A stretch of 64,000 nucleotides of DNA, from assembly GCA_941918925.1 (NCBI GenBank), contig OW799233.1:59832841-59896840 (forward strand), given 5' to 3'. The notes beneath the pieces are model-generated. The model was not told the DNA's origin, did no database searches, and saw nothing but the letters and a program-made list of their open reading frames with translations. Below are positions 9,570-18,905 of this stretch, piece after piece (positions within the stretch are counted from its first letter, which is position 1; each line of letters starts with the position of its first letter). The translations under genes were made by a program, and so were the position numbers. The DNA is from Phyto melanocephala (Eukaryota > Arthropoda > Insecta > Diptera > Rhinophoridae).

Positions 9570-11375
9570 GTGATATTAAGTGTTCTTCGAAAGAAACAAT
9601 CAGTATACTGGGACGATTACAGTGAGAAGCTCAGAATATACAACAAAGCAATAAGAATCGCCAAACGCAGATCCTGGAGGCTTTTTTGCAATCAGGTGGA
9701 CAGCGTGAATGACGCTTCTAGAATTAAGAAATTCCTATCGAAGACCCACACCCAACCGGAAACCCTCGTTGACTCGAACGGGAAAAGGTCGGAGACGATG
9801 GAGGAGACGCTAGGAATACTGATAGAGGCACACTTCCAAACGGAAATGGCGGATGACGGAGAAATTCCACACCCCCATGACGGTAGTGCCACGACGGACA
9901 TAACTATAACCACAAAGATGGTAAGAGAGGCGGTAAATAGTTTCTTGCCATATAAGGCACCAGGGCCGGACGGTATTTTTCCGGCTCTCCTACAAAGAAG
10001 CATTGACCTAATCGACATAAGGCTGGCGAATATTTTTACTACTTGCCTGAAATATGCGTATACCCCTGTGGAATGGAGGAAGGCGAGAGTCGTTTTCATA
10101 CCTAAACCAGGGAGGGAAAATTACGCAAATCCTAAAGCTTATAGACCCATAAGCTTAACATCATTCTTATCGAAAACGATGGAGCGTATCGTCGACGGAA
10201 TGGTTAGGAGACGATTACCAGGCGATTCAATGAGATTTGGACAACACGCCTATATCAAGGGCAGATCTACTGAGACTGCTCTTCAGGAGGTTGTTTATCA
10301 TATAGAGAGATCCTTCGACCTGGGTGTGTATACCATGGGCGTATTCATAGACATAGAAGGAGCTTTCAATAACGTAATGACCTCGAGTCTTATCGGTTCC
10401 TTGGAAAACTTAGGGTTAAGCCATGTCTTAATTGCATGGATTAGCAATATGTTAAGGAACAGATGGATAAATTGTGAGGCAAATGGAGTAAGAAGAAGGG
10501 ACAAAGTATGTCGAGGAACCCCGCAGGGAGGTATTTTATCTCCATTAATATGGGTAACTACCATACATAGTCTACTGAGGATTCTTTCGAACGAGGGATT
10601 CAAGCCTATCTGTTACGCAGATGATGTTGCGATACTGATCAGGGGGACGAATCCAAATTCTTTATGTATGAGAGCAATGGAGGCTTTGAATATATCATAT
10701 AACTGGGCGAAGGAGCGAGGGCTCAATGTCAACCCGGAAAAGACTGAAATCTGTTTGTTTACGAGAAAGAGGAAGATACCGGTGCATAGCTATCCCATCT
10801 TTCGGAATAAGACAATTAAGATTGATAAAAAGGTCAAATACCTAGGAATAGTACTTGATTGGAGACTATCCTGGAAGGACCACATTCAATGTAAAGTGGA
10901 GAGAGCTCAAAGAATATGGGCCCTCTGCAGAAGAGTGATTGGCTCAAAATGGGGCTTAAGCCCAAGGATGACACATTGGCTATATACGAGTGTACTGCGG
11001 CCTACAATTACGTACGCTTCGTTAGTATGGTGGACATCCTTAGAGAAGAAGGTGAATATAAAACCTCTTCAAAAGATTCAGAGACAGTGCTGCATTAGTA
11101 TTTGCGGCGCCATGAGGACCACATCGACAATGGCCATTGAGAATATATTATCCATTTGGCCTATTGAGATACAGGTAAAATATGAAGCGGCCTTAGCTGC
11201 CACAAGATTAATGGCAATAGATGATTGGCTTATAAGAGAACATAAGACCAGATACCAAAGAATAACGGATATCTTACCGATAGGAAATATTACAGAATTA
11301 ACATGTGATAAAATCCCGATGAGAATATTAACTGCATCACCATTATACCGGAAGAGGGAGAATGGGATGAGATAA
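9570..11375 (+). pseudogene. LOA-clade non-LTR retrotransposon ORF2: reverse transcriptase (601 codons open)
   Basis: The longest open frame in the window. Motifs in order: YKAPGPDGI (about residue 130), AYRPISLTSFLSKTMERI (190), the catalytic box FIDIEGAFNN (260), GTPQGGILSPL (315), CYADDVAIL (345; catalytic Asp-Asp intact), then KVKYLGIVLDWRLSW (thumb) and a long C-terminal region. The palm is complete; the endonuclease and ORF1 are missing, so the copy is 5'-truncated at about 9565. The frame ends by a single-base frameshift near 11360, after which the RNase H continues in another frame. RT plus RNase H in this arrangement is typical of the LOA and related I/R1-group clades. Confidence 0.85.
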
Positions 11376-11380
11376 TCAGG

Positions 11381-12060
11381 ATGGGAAACACCCACGGAAT
11401 CGATCTTTATACAGACGGTTCAAAGATTGGTGACCAAACTGGAATGGGCTTATACGACATAAGCCGAAATAGAGGCAAATACTTCCGTCTACCAGATCAC
11501 AACACTATTTTTCAGGCTGAGATCATGGCGATTACGGAAGGAATTAAATGGATAAAGGAAACGAATAGCGAAACTCCGATTCGTATCTTTACGGATAGCC
11601 AATCAGTGATTAAGACATTGAGAAAGGAGAAAGTTGAATCCCGGAACGTTTTGCAATGCAAGAGTGAGACAAACTCATATGCAAATTGTGAACATCTGGA
11701 GATAATATGGATACCAAGCCATCACGGGCTGATCGGAAACGAGAAAGCCGACAAATTATCCAAAATGGGAGCTCCTTTGAGTACTATAACTTTGGAGAAC
11801 GCCAAACCCCTTAAACGATTTAAAGATGAACTTAAACGTTGGGCAATGGAAGAACATGTCAGAAAATGGCAAAGCACTGATGTCGGTAAGGTGACAAGAA
11901 CACTCTGGGGTGACCCAAATCTTGGGAAGTCAAAGGAGATTTTGAGACTAAGTAGACCTACACTTAGGAAATTAACCGGTGTAATTACAGGTCATACGGA
12001 GTTGAGAACTCATTTAGCACGCATGGGATTATCTGAGGAGACGACATGTAGAGCATATTT
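11381..12060 (+). pseudogene. LOA-clade ORF2, RNase H domain and C-terminus
   Basis: Continuation of the RT protein in a different frame. The RNase H carboxylates are all visible: LYTDGSKI, AEIMAITEGI, FTDSQSVIKTL and HHGLIGNEKADKL. After about residue 155 it continues with the LOA-type C-terminal region (HTELRTHLARMGL, EETTCRA), which normally leads into a Cys-rich zinc finger. The match stops at about 12055 (CRA followed by unrelated YFVKVENF..), so the zinc finger and 3'UTR are lost. Apart from the frameshift at about 11360 this half is open. Confidence 0.82.
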
Positions 12061-12176
12061 TGTAAAAGTTGAAAATTTTATTGTATTTAAAATTTTTACC
12101 GTACAAACGTAAGTTAATGTCCTATTAATTAGAATTGAATGTAAATTCATCTAATTTGTTTTTATAAAAATCCAGA

Positions 12177-12956
12177 ATGGGTAGATCTAAACATTGTACA
12201 CAGGAACGTAGGGAAATTATAAAAAATCTTTATACCGCCTTAAAAAAAGAATATAATCTCGACGTAGCAACTTCAACTATACGGAAACTATTAATAAAAA
12301 CAAATTTTAAAGCAAAAAGTGCAAGAAAAGTTCCATTCCTTAAAAAAATTCATTTAAAAAATAGGTTACAGTTTGCCGAAATGGCCTGCCAGCAAATAGC
12401 GAAATATTTTGTGGTCCAATGAGAGCAAATAAATTTATTTAACTCTGATAGAAGCAATCAGTGTGTACGAAGACCACCGAACATCTTCCCCAATACACCA
12501 TAAACACGGTGGGGGAAATATAATGGTGTGGGCATGTTTCTCTTACTGTGGAATTGGACCTATAGTACGAATTGAAGAAAGAATGGATGCTGTTTTTTAT
12601 ACAAATCTGCTTAACGATTTTATGAAGCCCTACGCGGAATGGGAAATGCCGCTTCAATAGGTATTTCAGCAAGACAATGACCCGAAACACACATCGAAGA
12701 GGGCAAAAAGAGTGGTTTGAAAACAATGGGGTGAAGATTTTAAGCTAGCCTGCTCAGTCACAAGATTTAAGCCCCATTGAGAACCTTTGGCGAGTAGTTA
12801 AGGGAAAACATGCAACAAATAAAAATCACCTGTGGACATTGGTAAAAGAAGCGTGGAATAATATTCCAACTGAGACATGCCAAAAAACTTGTAGATTCTA
12901 TGCCTAAACGTTGCTCGGCCGTTATCAAAAATAAAGGATATACAACTAAATACTAA
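12177..12956 (+). pseudogene. Tc1-family transposase, broken
   Basis: Pieces of a Tc1 transposase in order: MGRSKHCTQERREIIKNL (start of the paired-like domain, followed by a deletion of most of it), ARKVPFLKKIHLKNRLQFA (12327-12380), a WSNES box at about 12415-12430, HGGGNIMVWACFSYCG (12504-12551), FQQDNDPKHTSKRAK (12664-12708), PIENLW (12775-12792) and QKLVDSMP..NKGY..TKY to about 12956. The first catalytic Asp of WSDES is Asn; the second Asp and the Glu are present. At least one large deletion, stops and frameshifts make it non-functional. The closest class is DD34E Tc1. Confidence 0.8.
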
Positions 12957-12959
12957 GGT

Positions 12960-13752
12960 AATTAAGGAATGATTAAAGCTTATTACTTTGCTCATCTGTT
13001 GAAATTTTGTTGTTTTTAAGGTCGTTAAAGTCGATGGCTCTATTTTTTTACTTCTAATATTAGATATTACAAATTGTTTTTCATATAAATATATTTTTTA
13101 AGTTTTTTATCAAAAGATAAATATTTAATAACAAAAATAAAAAAATAACAAAAAAATCTAATACTTTGTTCTGAAGATTTAGTATGTAATTTGTTTATTT
13201 AAAATCTACATCTATTTAATCTAATCTATTTAAATCTAAAAACTACACACTATGCAACCAACAACGAAAAAAAGTAACAATTTATTTAAAAGAAATATTT
13301 CTGTGGCAATAACGAAAAACTGCTTACATCTGTTCTTACAGTTTTTGTGGAAAGCACTTCTAAATGTTTTAGTTGATTTGTATAAATGTATTTATATTTT
13401 ATTTTTAGTTTTATAAACCGCGCTAAGTAGTATCAAAGAGCACACCACTTTTAACATATTTAGTTAAATTGTAAGTTAAAATAAGTTATTATTCAAAATG
13501 ATATAGTTCATTGGAAAAATCTAGGTAAAAAGTTTTTACGCTGTAACTTCCTATAGTTAGCCAAAATAGATGTAAATTCGACAGAGGATAGTTTTAAATT
13601 GCGGAATTGTAATTAGCTTAATTTTAGCTTATGTCGACCTACCCGGTTTTTTATTTATGCCAGGTACATACATATATTTTTATTTCGAACTTTATAGTAG
13701 CTTGTCCTTAATGGTAAAAAAAGAAGATTTTAACTTTTTTGCAAAATATATA
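12960..13752. other. AT-rich sequence, nothing coding
   Basis: Probably begins with the 3' flank of the Tc1 element (TGGCTCTATTTT at 13034-13045). The rest to 13752 shows no frames, repeats or terminal motifs that I recognise. Confidence 0.4.
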
Positions 13753-14021
13753 CAGTGGCTCACAGCTTATTTTATGCAGTGCACTTTTTTATTTTTAAAG
13801 CTCTGTAAAAAAAACTAACAGGAACTGAAAACAGAAGTTCATGTCATTAAAAAGGGAAACCTTATTATTTAACAAAAAAATTTGATTTATTTCAAAAATG
13901 TACATTTTAATATATTACAACTAAAAAAACAGAAAACACTCCTTTTTTTCATCTCACAGCTTATTGTATGCAGGCACGTATGGTTTTCAGAAGATCAAAA
14001 TAAAACTGGAAATTAATCAAT

Positions 14022-15041
14022 TTAATATTTTGTGTGATAGCCTTTGTTATCTATTACAGATTTAAGATGATTTGGCATAGAATCGACCAGTTTTTGTGTA
14101 ACATCTGGCGAAATATTTACCCACTCCGTCGAAAGTGCTTGTTTCAAATCGTTTTTGCTTGAAATTTTGTGTTTTCTTTTGTTATTTTCTAATATTGACC
14201 ATAAATTCTCTATAACATTAAGGTCTGGCGACTGTGCTGGCGGTGTCATCAAATGTGGGCAGTTATATATCAGCCAAGTTTGCACAATACCCGATTAGGG
14301 CTTTGGATCGTTACCCTGGTAAAATCGAAAATCGGATTCTATACCCAGGTTCTCAGCGCTCTCCAACAAGTTGTCCTTAAGTATCTGGAGGTACTTAAAT
14401 TTATTCATGGTTGTTTCAATAAAAGTTAATTTTCCAGTACCAGCAGCAGACATACAGTCGCAAACCATGACACTGCCACCCCCATGCTTTACAGTTGCTT
14501 TAAGGTTTTCTTTGTTGAATTCTGTATTTGGTTTCCGCCACACATACGACATGCCATCTAAACCAAATAGGTTAAACTTAGATTCATCGGCAAAGATGAC
14601 TGAATTCCAAAATGCAGATTCTTTTGAGACTTGCTCCTTGGCGAAATTTAGCCTCCAAAGTATATTTTTCGGGTTAAAAACGGTTTCTTGCGTGCAACTC
14701 GGCCATTAAAATCATGTTGGCGCAAGACGCGACGAACAGTTTCCACGCAACATTGTTTGCCCAGTTCAGATTTAACTTCGGACGTCAATTTTGGAGCTGA
14801 GAGCTTTGGGTTCCCCCTTATTTTTCGCAAAATATGTCGCTCGTCATGTTCCGTAAAAATTTCATTTGGTGGTCTTCTGCCTTTGTTATGAACCCGATTT
14901 TCACGGATGAAGCGCTCAATGATTTTTTTAAACTGTGGAAGCATTAATATTAACCATTTCTGCTATTTTTCGCTGTGAGTGGCCATTTTTAAAATGGTTT
15001 AAAACCAATTCTCGCTGCTCTATCGTTGTTCGCGGACTCAT
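14022..15041 (-). pseudogene. Tc1-like transposase of the IR/DR element
   Basis: The likely start is the ATG at 15041 (MSPRTTIEQRELVLNHFKN), an HTH domain. A one-base shift at about 14928 breaks the frame, which goes on as FKKIIERFIREN through the second HTH (VETVRRVLRQHDFNGR). Another shift follows near 14650. The catalytic part has IFADESKFNLFG (first Asp present), HGGGSVMV, FYQGNDPKP then a stop (second Asp replaced by Gly), and QSPDLNVIENLWS (Glu present), ending NKGYHTKY at 14022. Two frameshifts, a stop and loss of a catalytic Asp make it dead. Length, about 340 residues, is normal for Tc1. Confidence 0.85.
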
Positions 15042-15080
15042 CTGAATTTTTGTTAATTGACACTTCATATAATCAAATCA

Positions 15081-15211
15081 GGGGCCGAATTACGGCATTC
15101 GAACGTGATCGAAATTTTAAAATTCTTATTAGAATCTCTATACCTAAAGCACAGCGAACTCGATCGTTCGAGTAAAATTTCGATCGATATCGAATGCCGT
15201 AATTCGGCCCC
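15081..15211. mobile_element. Palindromic MITE 'GGGCCGAATTACGGC', copy A (131 bp)
   Basis: Ends GGGGCCGAATTACGGCATTC and its inverse GAATGCCGTAATTCGGCCCC are perfect over 22 bp. Internal GATCGAAATTT/AAATTTCGATC arms extend the palindrome; the centre carries TTCTTATTAGAATCT. It lies inside the Tc1-like element. Flanks show CAG on both sides if the repeat is taken to start at GGGCC. Confidence 0.85.
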
Positions 15212-15669
15212 AGACTAACAATTCAACGCAAAACATTACTAGATTTAAAAAAAGAATGAAAAAAACAACAAAGTTGCATTCAAGTACCGTTACAGTAGAA
15301 AATAACTGCATAAAACAAGCTGTGAGATAAAATTAAGGACAGTTTTTTGTTTTTTTTTTACTTTTAAATGGTTAAAACGTAAACTTTTGCAGAACATGAT
15401 ATGTTTTATTAAATAATAGAGTTTTGTCTTTAAAATGGTTCCAAGTTCTTTTTAAAGTCCCTTTTAGTTTTGTTTATACAGAGCTTTAAAAATAAAAAAA
15501 TGCACTGCATAAAATAAGCTGTGAGCCACTGTACATATATAAAAACATCCCACTGTAAAATTATAAATTGAGTTTACGTATCTGTTTCAAACAAAAAAAA
15601 AATAAATAAAACAAAAATAAAAGAAAATATATAAAAAAAAGTATTAAAAAAAATAAAGAAAATAAAAAT

Positions 15670-15905
15670 ATTAAAAAAAAAATTGGCTCAGCTGGTATTC
15701 GATGCTATGTTCACTCTGACCAGTATACCAAAAAAAGTTGATTTCAAGATATAAACGGACAGACGCTCAGACGTACAGACTGACAAAGCTTAATCGACAC
15801 CCCTATTCATAACCATACAAAAATATATATACTTTATGGGGTCGGAAATGAAAATTGTAGAAATTTCACATGGAATGTGAAATTTTATAACATAATAATG
15901 ATATG
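15670..15905 (-). mobile_element. INE-1/DINE-1-like fragment
   Basis: Reversed landmarks: GACAGACGCTCAGACGTACAG (GTCY tract), AATCGACACCCCTATTCATA, ACTTTATGGGGTCGGAAATG. Same subfamily as 52888-53703 and 42110-42318. The inner part begins near TTGGCTCAGCTGG at 15681. Confidence 0.65.
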
Positions 15906-16067
15906 TAAGGTTCGCTTAATTCATGACCACCCACCAATTTATATATAACAAAACATTTATCATTTTAATTTTTTTTTTTTTTTTTTTAATTTTAAGCTGC
16001 GTTAGTCAAACTAGATTTAATCCTAATAATTTACGGTATTATTACAAAAAAATTGTAGTGACAATCT

Positions 16068-16197
16068 GGGGCCAAATTACAGCATTCGATATCTATCGAA
16101 ATTTCAATCGAACGTAATAGTTTTACTTACATTTTGTATGGGATTCTAATAAGAATTCTCTGATTTTCGATCAATATCGAATACCGTAATATGGCCC
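16068..16197. mobile_element. Palindromic MITE, copy B (130 bp)
   Basis: Begins GGGGCCAAATTACAGCATTC and ends GAATACCGTAATATGGCCC, a diverged version of copy A with the same inner ATTCTAATAAGAATTCTC and GATCAATATCGA blocks. It lies about 210 bp downstream of exon 2 in gene orientation. Confidence 0.75.
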
Positions 16198-16273
16198 TTT
16201 CCTTATGGGAAAAATTATGTGCTACAAATAACGCCGTTAATAATTTTGCCACGATTATTTAAAATGAATACCT

Positions 16274-16386
16274 GGGGGATAATTACGGCATTCGTTCATT
16301 CTTATTAGAATCTTTATACTTAAAGCAAAGCGACCCGATCGTTCGAGTAAAATTTCGATCGTAACCAATTGCCGAAATTTGGCACC
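16274..16386. mobile_element. Palindromic MITE, copy C (113 bp), beside the exon 2 splice donor
   Basis: Begins GGGGATAATTACGGCATTCG, has the family's TTCTTATTAGAATCT and GATCGTTCGAGTAAAATTTC blocks (shared with copy A), and ends at GCCGAAATTTGGCACC. Only 16387-16408 separates it from exon 2, so it sits just inside the donor of intron 2 of 5PtaseI. Confidence 0.75.
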
Positions 16387-16408
16387 AATTAGGTAAATGT
16401 ATAGTTAC

Positions 16409-16639
16409 CGTAAAATGCTCTGCAGAATTGAAATCTTCATCCATATAAATGCGTAAAAATTCAAAATTTAACATTTGTTGAGCTTCACATAAACTTTTTA
16501 TGAATTCTTGTACATATTCCATTGATTTTTCATATGTTTTTCCTCCCACTTCCTGTAAATGTAATGCCAAAAATTTTGGCTGTAGTTGTTCGATTTTTTT
16601 AAGGAATACAACTATCCAGGGACGCAGCAGGCGAAGAGG
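16409..16639 (-). CDS. 5PtaseI: 5PtaseI (INPP5A orthologue), exon 2
   Basis: Minus-strand exon of 77 codons between an acceptor TTGCAATAG (16640 is the G) and the donor GTAACT (16403-16408). It encodes PLRLLRPW.., then FLALHLQEVGGKTYEKSM and RIYMDEDFNSAEHFT. Vertebrate INPP5A has FMALHCQEFGGKNYEASM and RVYLDENYKSQEHFT at the same positions, a near-perfect structural match. This is the N-terminal part of the 5-phosphatase fold: the first conserved block ending LHxQE, whose Glu contributes to the metal site in this enzyme family. It is open throughout, with no stop or shift, and its base composition is richer in G+C than the introns, as expected for a gene under selection. Confidence 0.9.
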
Positions 16640-16695
16640 CTATTGCAAAATATTTGAATAAGTAAATTCCATTAGGGTAAAAAAACTATACATAC

Positions 16696-16779
16696 ATCTT
16701 CAAACAAACTTCCTACATTTGCGGTAACCAAAAGAACTTCTATATCTTCACAACTAGACGCTGCGAACGTCGAATCCAT
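16696..16779 (-). CDS. 5PtaseI: 5PtaseI (INPP5A orthologue), exon 1 (start codon)
   Basis: Starts at ATG 16779-16777 in a good fly context (GGAACAATGG) and ends at a GTATGT donor (16690-16695). The 28 codons read MDSTFAASSCEDIEVLLV then TANVGSLFED. Vertebrate INPP5A has the strand VLLVTANVGSLFDD at its N-terminus, and the join to exon 2 (..LFED then PLRLL..) falls where INPP5A has LFDDPENL. The intron to exon 2 is 56 bp (16640-16695). The product is a type I Ins(1,4,5)P3/Ins(1,3,4,5)P4 5-phosphatase; family members are held at the plasma membrane by a C-terminal CAAX lipid anchor, which would be encoded outside this window. An upstream non-coding exon is possible. Confidence 0.85.
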
Positions 16780-17498
16780 TGTTCCAAATATGTACCGGCA
16801 ACTACGTAATTTTCTAATTTGTATATATTTGCAAAAGTTTGACCTAATTGAATATTTTCAGTTTTTATTAATTTTTTATTAGATACATATTTTCAATACT
16901 GCACTGTCCTTTTAAACATATTGGTTGAATGGCGCTCATACACATAGTCCAGTTTTACACTAAGTACCAATTTTTCACTTAAATGCGTTAGAGTCGAATA
17001 TACTGCCAGCAAATAATTGTGTAATTTAATTAGTATAAATATTTTTCAAGCGGTAATACTAAACCTATAATTACTAAAAAAAACACAGAACTAAAAAAAA
17101 TAATTTTTTAATAGCAAGAAAACAAACCACAAAAAACTGGTATAATTTATAGTAATGCTCTTAAGCTATTTTTTAATCTAGCGATTTTAATTAAGCATAG
17201 GAACAAAAGTTTTATACCAAGACAAATTCATAACATTATCACAATGGTGACGAATGCTTCTCTCAAACTTTATTAATGATTTTGATAACAAAAAATGAAA
17301 TAAAACGACAAATTTACTTTTAAATCATTTATCCTGGTCACTTAATCGACTACCAACAATATAACGCTTTATCTTAAAGTCATATCATTTCTATATGAAC
17401 AAAGCTTTTGGAAGAATAAGGGACTATATTGTAATACCTAAGTTGAATTTATTAGTAAAAACTACATTGACACGCCTAATTTAACCCCTATTTTTATA
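16780..17498. other. 5' flank of 5PtaseI; no element recognised
   Basis: AT-rich. It must hold the 5'UTR and possibly the promoter of the minus-strand gene, but I cannot point to a TATA box or initiator with any confidence. Confidence 0.4.
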
Positions 17499-18035
17499 CC
17501 CTTTTCCTATGGTTTACAAGGGTATACATATGCATATATATACCTTTGTCATTCCGTTTATACTTTCTACAATTTTTATATCCGACCCCATAAAGTATAT
17601 ATTTTCTGAAAGCTTATAAATATAGGAGTCGAATAAGCCATATGGCCTTCTTTCAATGTTTTGGTTGAAATTAACTTTTAGAAGCAACCATCCTCAATGG
17701 TATCAATCTTTTGGATATATCCAGGAATGAATCGGAATGAAATTCAGCATAATCGCCCTATAGCTTTCTGAGATATGAGCAAAAAACACGAATGCCTCTA
17801 TTTTTTCCTATATCTTTTCCACCAAAATTGAAATTTTTCAGCCATAGAATAATTTATGGGTATTTTTGCTACTATTTGTAGATATATATCGAGGATGGCG
17901 TCAGAAATAATAAAGAAAACTGGTGTATAACATGAAATATAGGTTAAGCTACGATTTGGGCTTATACCTATGTACATGATTGTTAAGGGTATTTTTAGAT
18001 TTGTCACGGCCGAATATAATTTGTTGCCATATTTG
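17499..18035 (+). mobile_element. INE-1/DINE-1-like element
   Basis: Starts TATACCCTTTTCCTATGG with an inverted GGGTATACA (17519-17528), then CATTCCGTTTATACTTTC, the CCGACCCCATAAAGTATATA block, GAAAGCTTATAAATATAGGA, and ends AAGGGTATTTTTAGATTTG followed by CACGGCCGAATATAA (about 18006-18020). That is the standard tail of this repeat (compare 53657-53703). The GTCY tract is lost. Confidence 0.75.
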
Positions 18036-18182
18036 TGAGAAGCAGCATATATTGCAAAGTTTGTTGCAGGCCATTTTCTGATAAAAGCCAAACTAAAAAT
18101 GTTGAATTTATTTTCATTAAAATTTCGTCATTTGGTAAAAAGATTTTACTTGGTTGCATTTTTAGACTAAAAATTATAACTT

Positions 18183-18442
18183 CCTTAACTAGTCTGTATT
18201 CAGTTCTCTGACAACAGAATATGATGACATTGAGATTTCTGGTGACTCTCTTTCTGATAATATGTTATCTCTTGGTCTTTTTCCAGTTAACACAACAAGT
18301 CCGGCTCACCACACCACAGCAATAAGCACACTTATTGACCTCTTTTTTCTGCTTAATATATCTCGTATTCCATTGTATGATAAAATATGTATCTGCTCTG
18401 TGTTTTTCAAAACATGATTTAATATTTTTAGCTTACAGTAGG
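18183..18442 (+). pseudogene. Jockey-clade element J1, piece 1: endonuclease C-terminus
   Basis: The plus strand reads LGLFPVNTTSPAHHTTAI then LIDLFFLLNISRIPLYDKI and ends near FFKHDLIFLAY. This is the last third of a Jockey-type endonuclease, whose LIDxxxV/L block and SxHD box are diagnostic (the Ser is Phe or shifted here). It breaks off exactly where the Harbinger terminal repeat begins at about 18443. The next residues expected for such a protein appear on the other side, at 26657. It is therefore the first of four pieces of one element. Confidence 0.65.
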
Positions 18443-18905
18443 TTTACATGATGAATTTTATGACGTCTAATTTTGGACGTCATTTTTTGTGTAGCGGTGT
18501 AGAGAAGAAAGGGGGGTAGAAAAATAGACATGGTTTCTGTTTTCATGTTTTTTTTTTGACACTTCGCTTTACACTTTTTTCTGTTCTTTCTGTTACGTTT
18601 TATTTTTATATTCTCATCAACTGGATTGTGCTTTTTGATTGATAAAAATATTAAACAGTAATTAGTTTTTTTGACATTCAAAATAAATAAAATAAAAAAT
18701 ATTAAAAATATAAATTTAATAGTCTACAATACAAAAAGAGACTATTTAGATATAAGTACATAATAATACGCTATAAAAAACATTTGTGCAAAAAATATTC
18801 TGCACAGTAAGGGAAAGTTGGCTTTGTGTTTGTGGAAAAAGCGAGTAAACAGGTGAGTATTATTTCAAACAATAAAAATAATAACATGTGTAAACTGCAT
18901 TATGT

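Larger units (their letters stand above)
13753..15531 (-). mobile_element. Tc1-like element with IR/DR ends (complete, inactive)
   Basis: Terminal inverted repeats of about 55 bp begin CAGTGGCTCACAGCTTATTT at 13753 and end with the inverse at 15531; TA flanks both ends. A second, inner copy of the core motif occurs in each arm: CTCACAGCTTATTGTATGCAG (about 13954-13974) and CTGCATAAAACAAGCTGTGAG (about 15308-15328). That two-repeats-per-arm layout is the IR/DR structure of Sleeping Beauty, Minos-like and Bari3-type elements. The transposase lies on the minus strand, and a 131-bp MITE sits in the element upstream of its start. Confidence 0.9.
599..16408 (-). other. 5PtaseI: 5PtaseI intron 2 (15.8 kb, filled with transposons)
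   Basis: The donor is GTAACT at 16403-16408, directly after exon 2. The acceptor is the AG at 599-600, directly before exon 3. The protein alignment to INPP5A is continuous across it (..EHFT then ALGN..), so no coding exon is missing. Its 15.8 kb hold at least a LOA fragment, a Gypsy remnant, a Tigger nest, a LOA RT, two Tc1-type elements, DINE-1 fragments and several MITEs. Intron 1 by contrast is 56 bp. Confidence 0.8.

Noticed and set aside
9692..11395. Minus-strand open frames across the LOA RT
   Set aside because: They are shadows of the plus-strand RT and RNase H, whose motifs are unambiguous.
17798..18091. 97-codon minus-strand frame
   Set aside because: It lies across the DINE-1-like element and shows no family resemblance.
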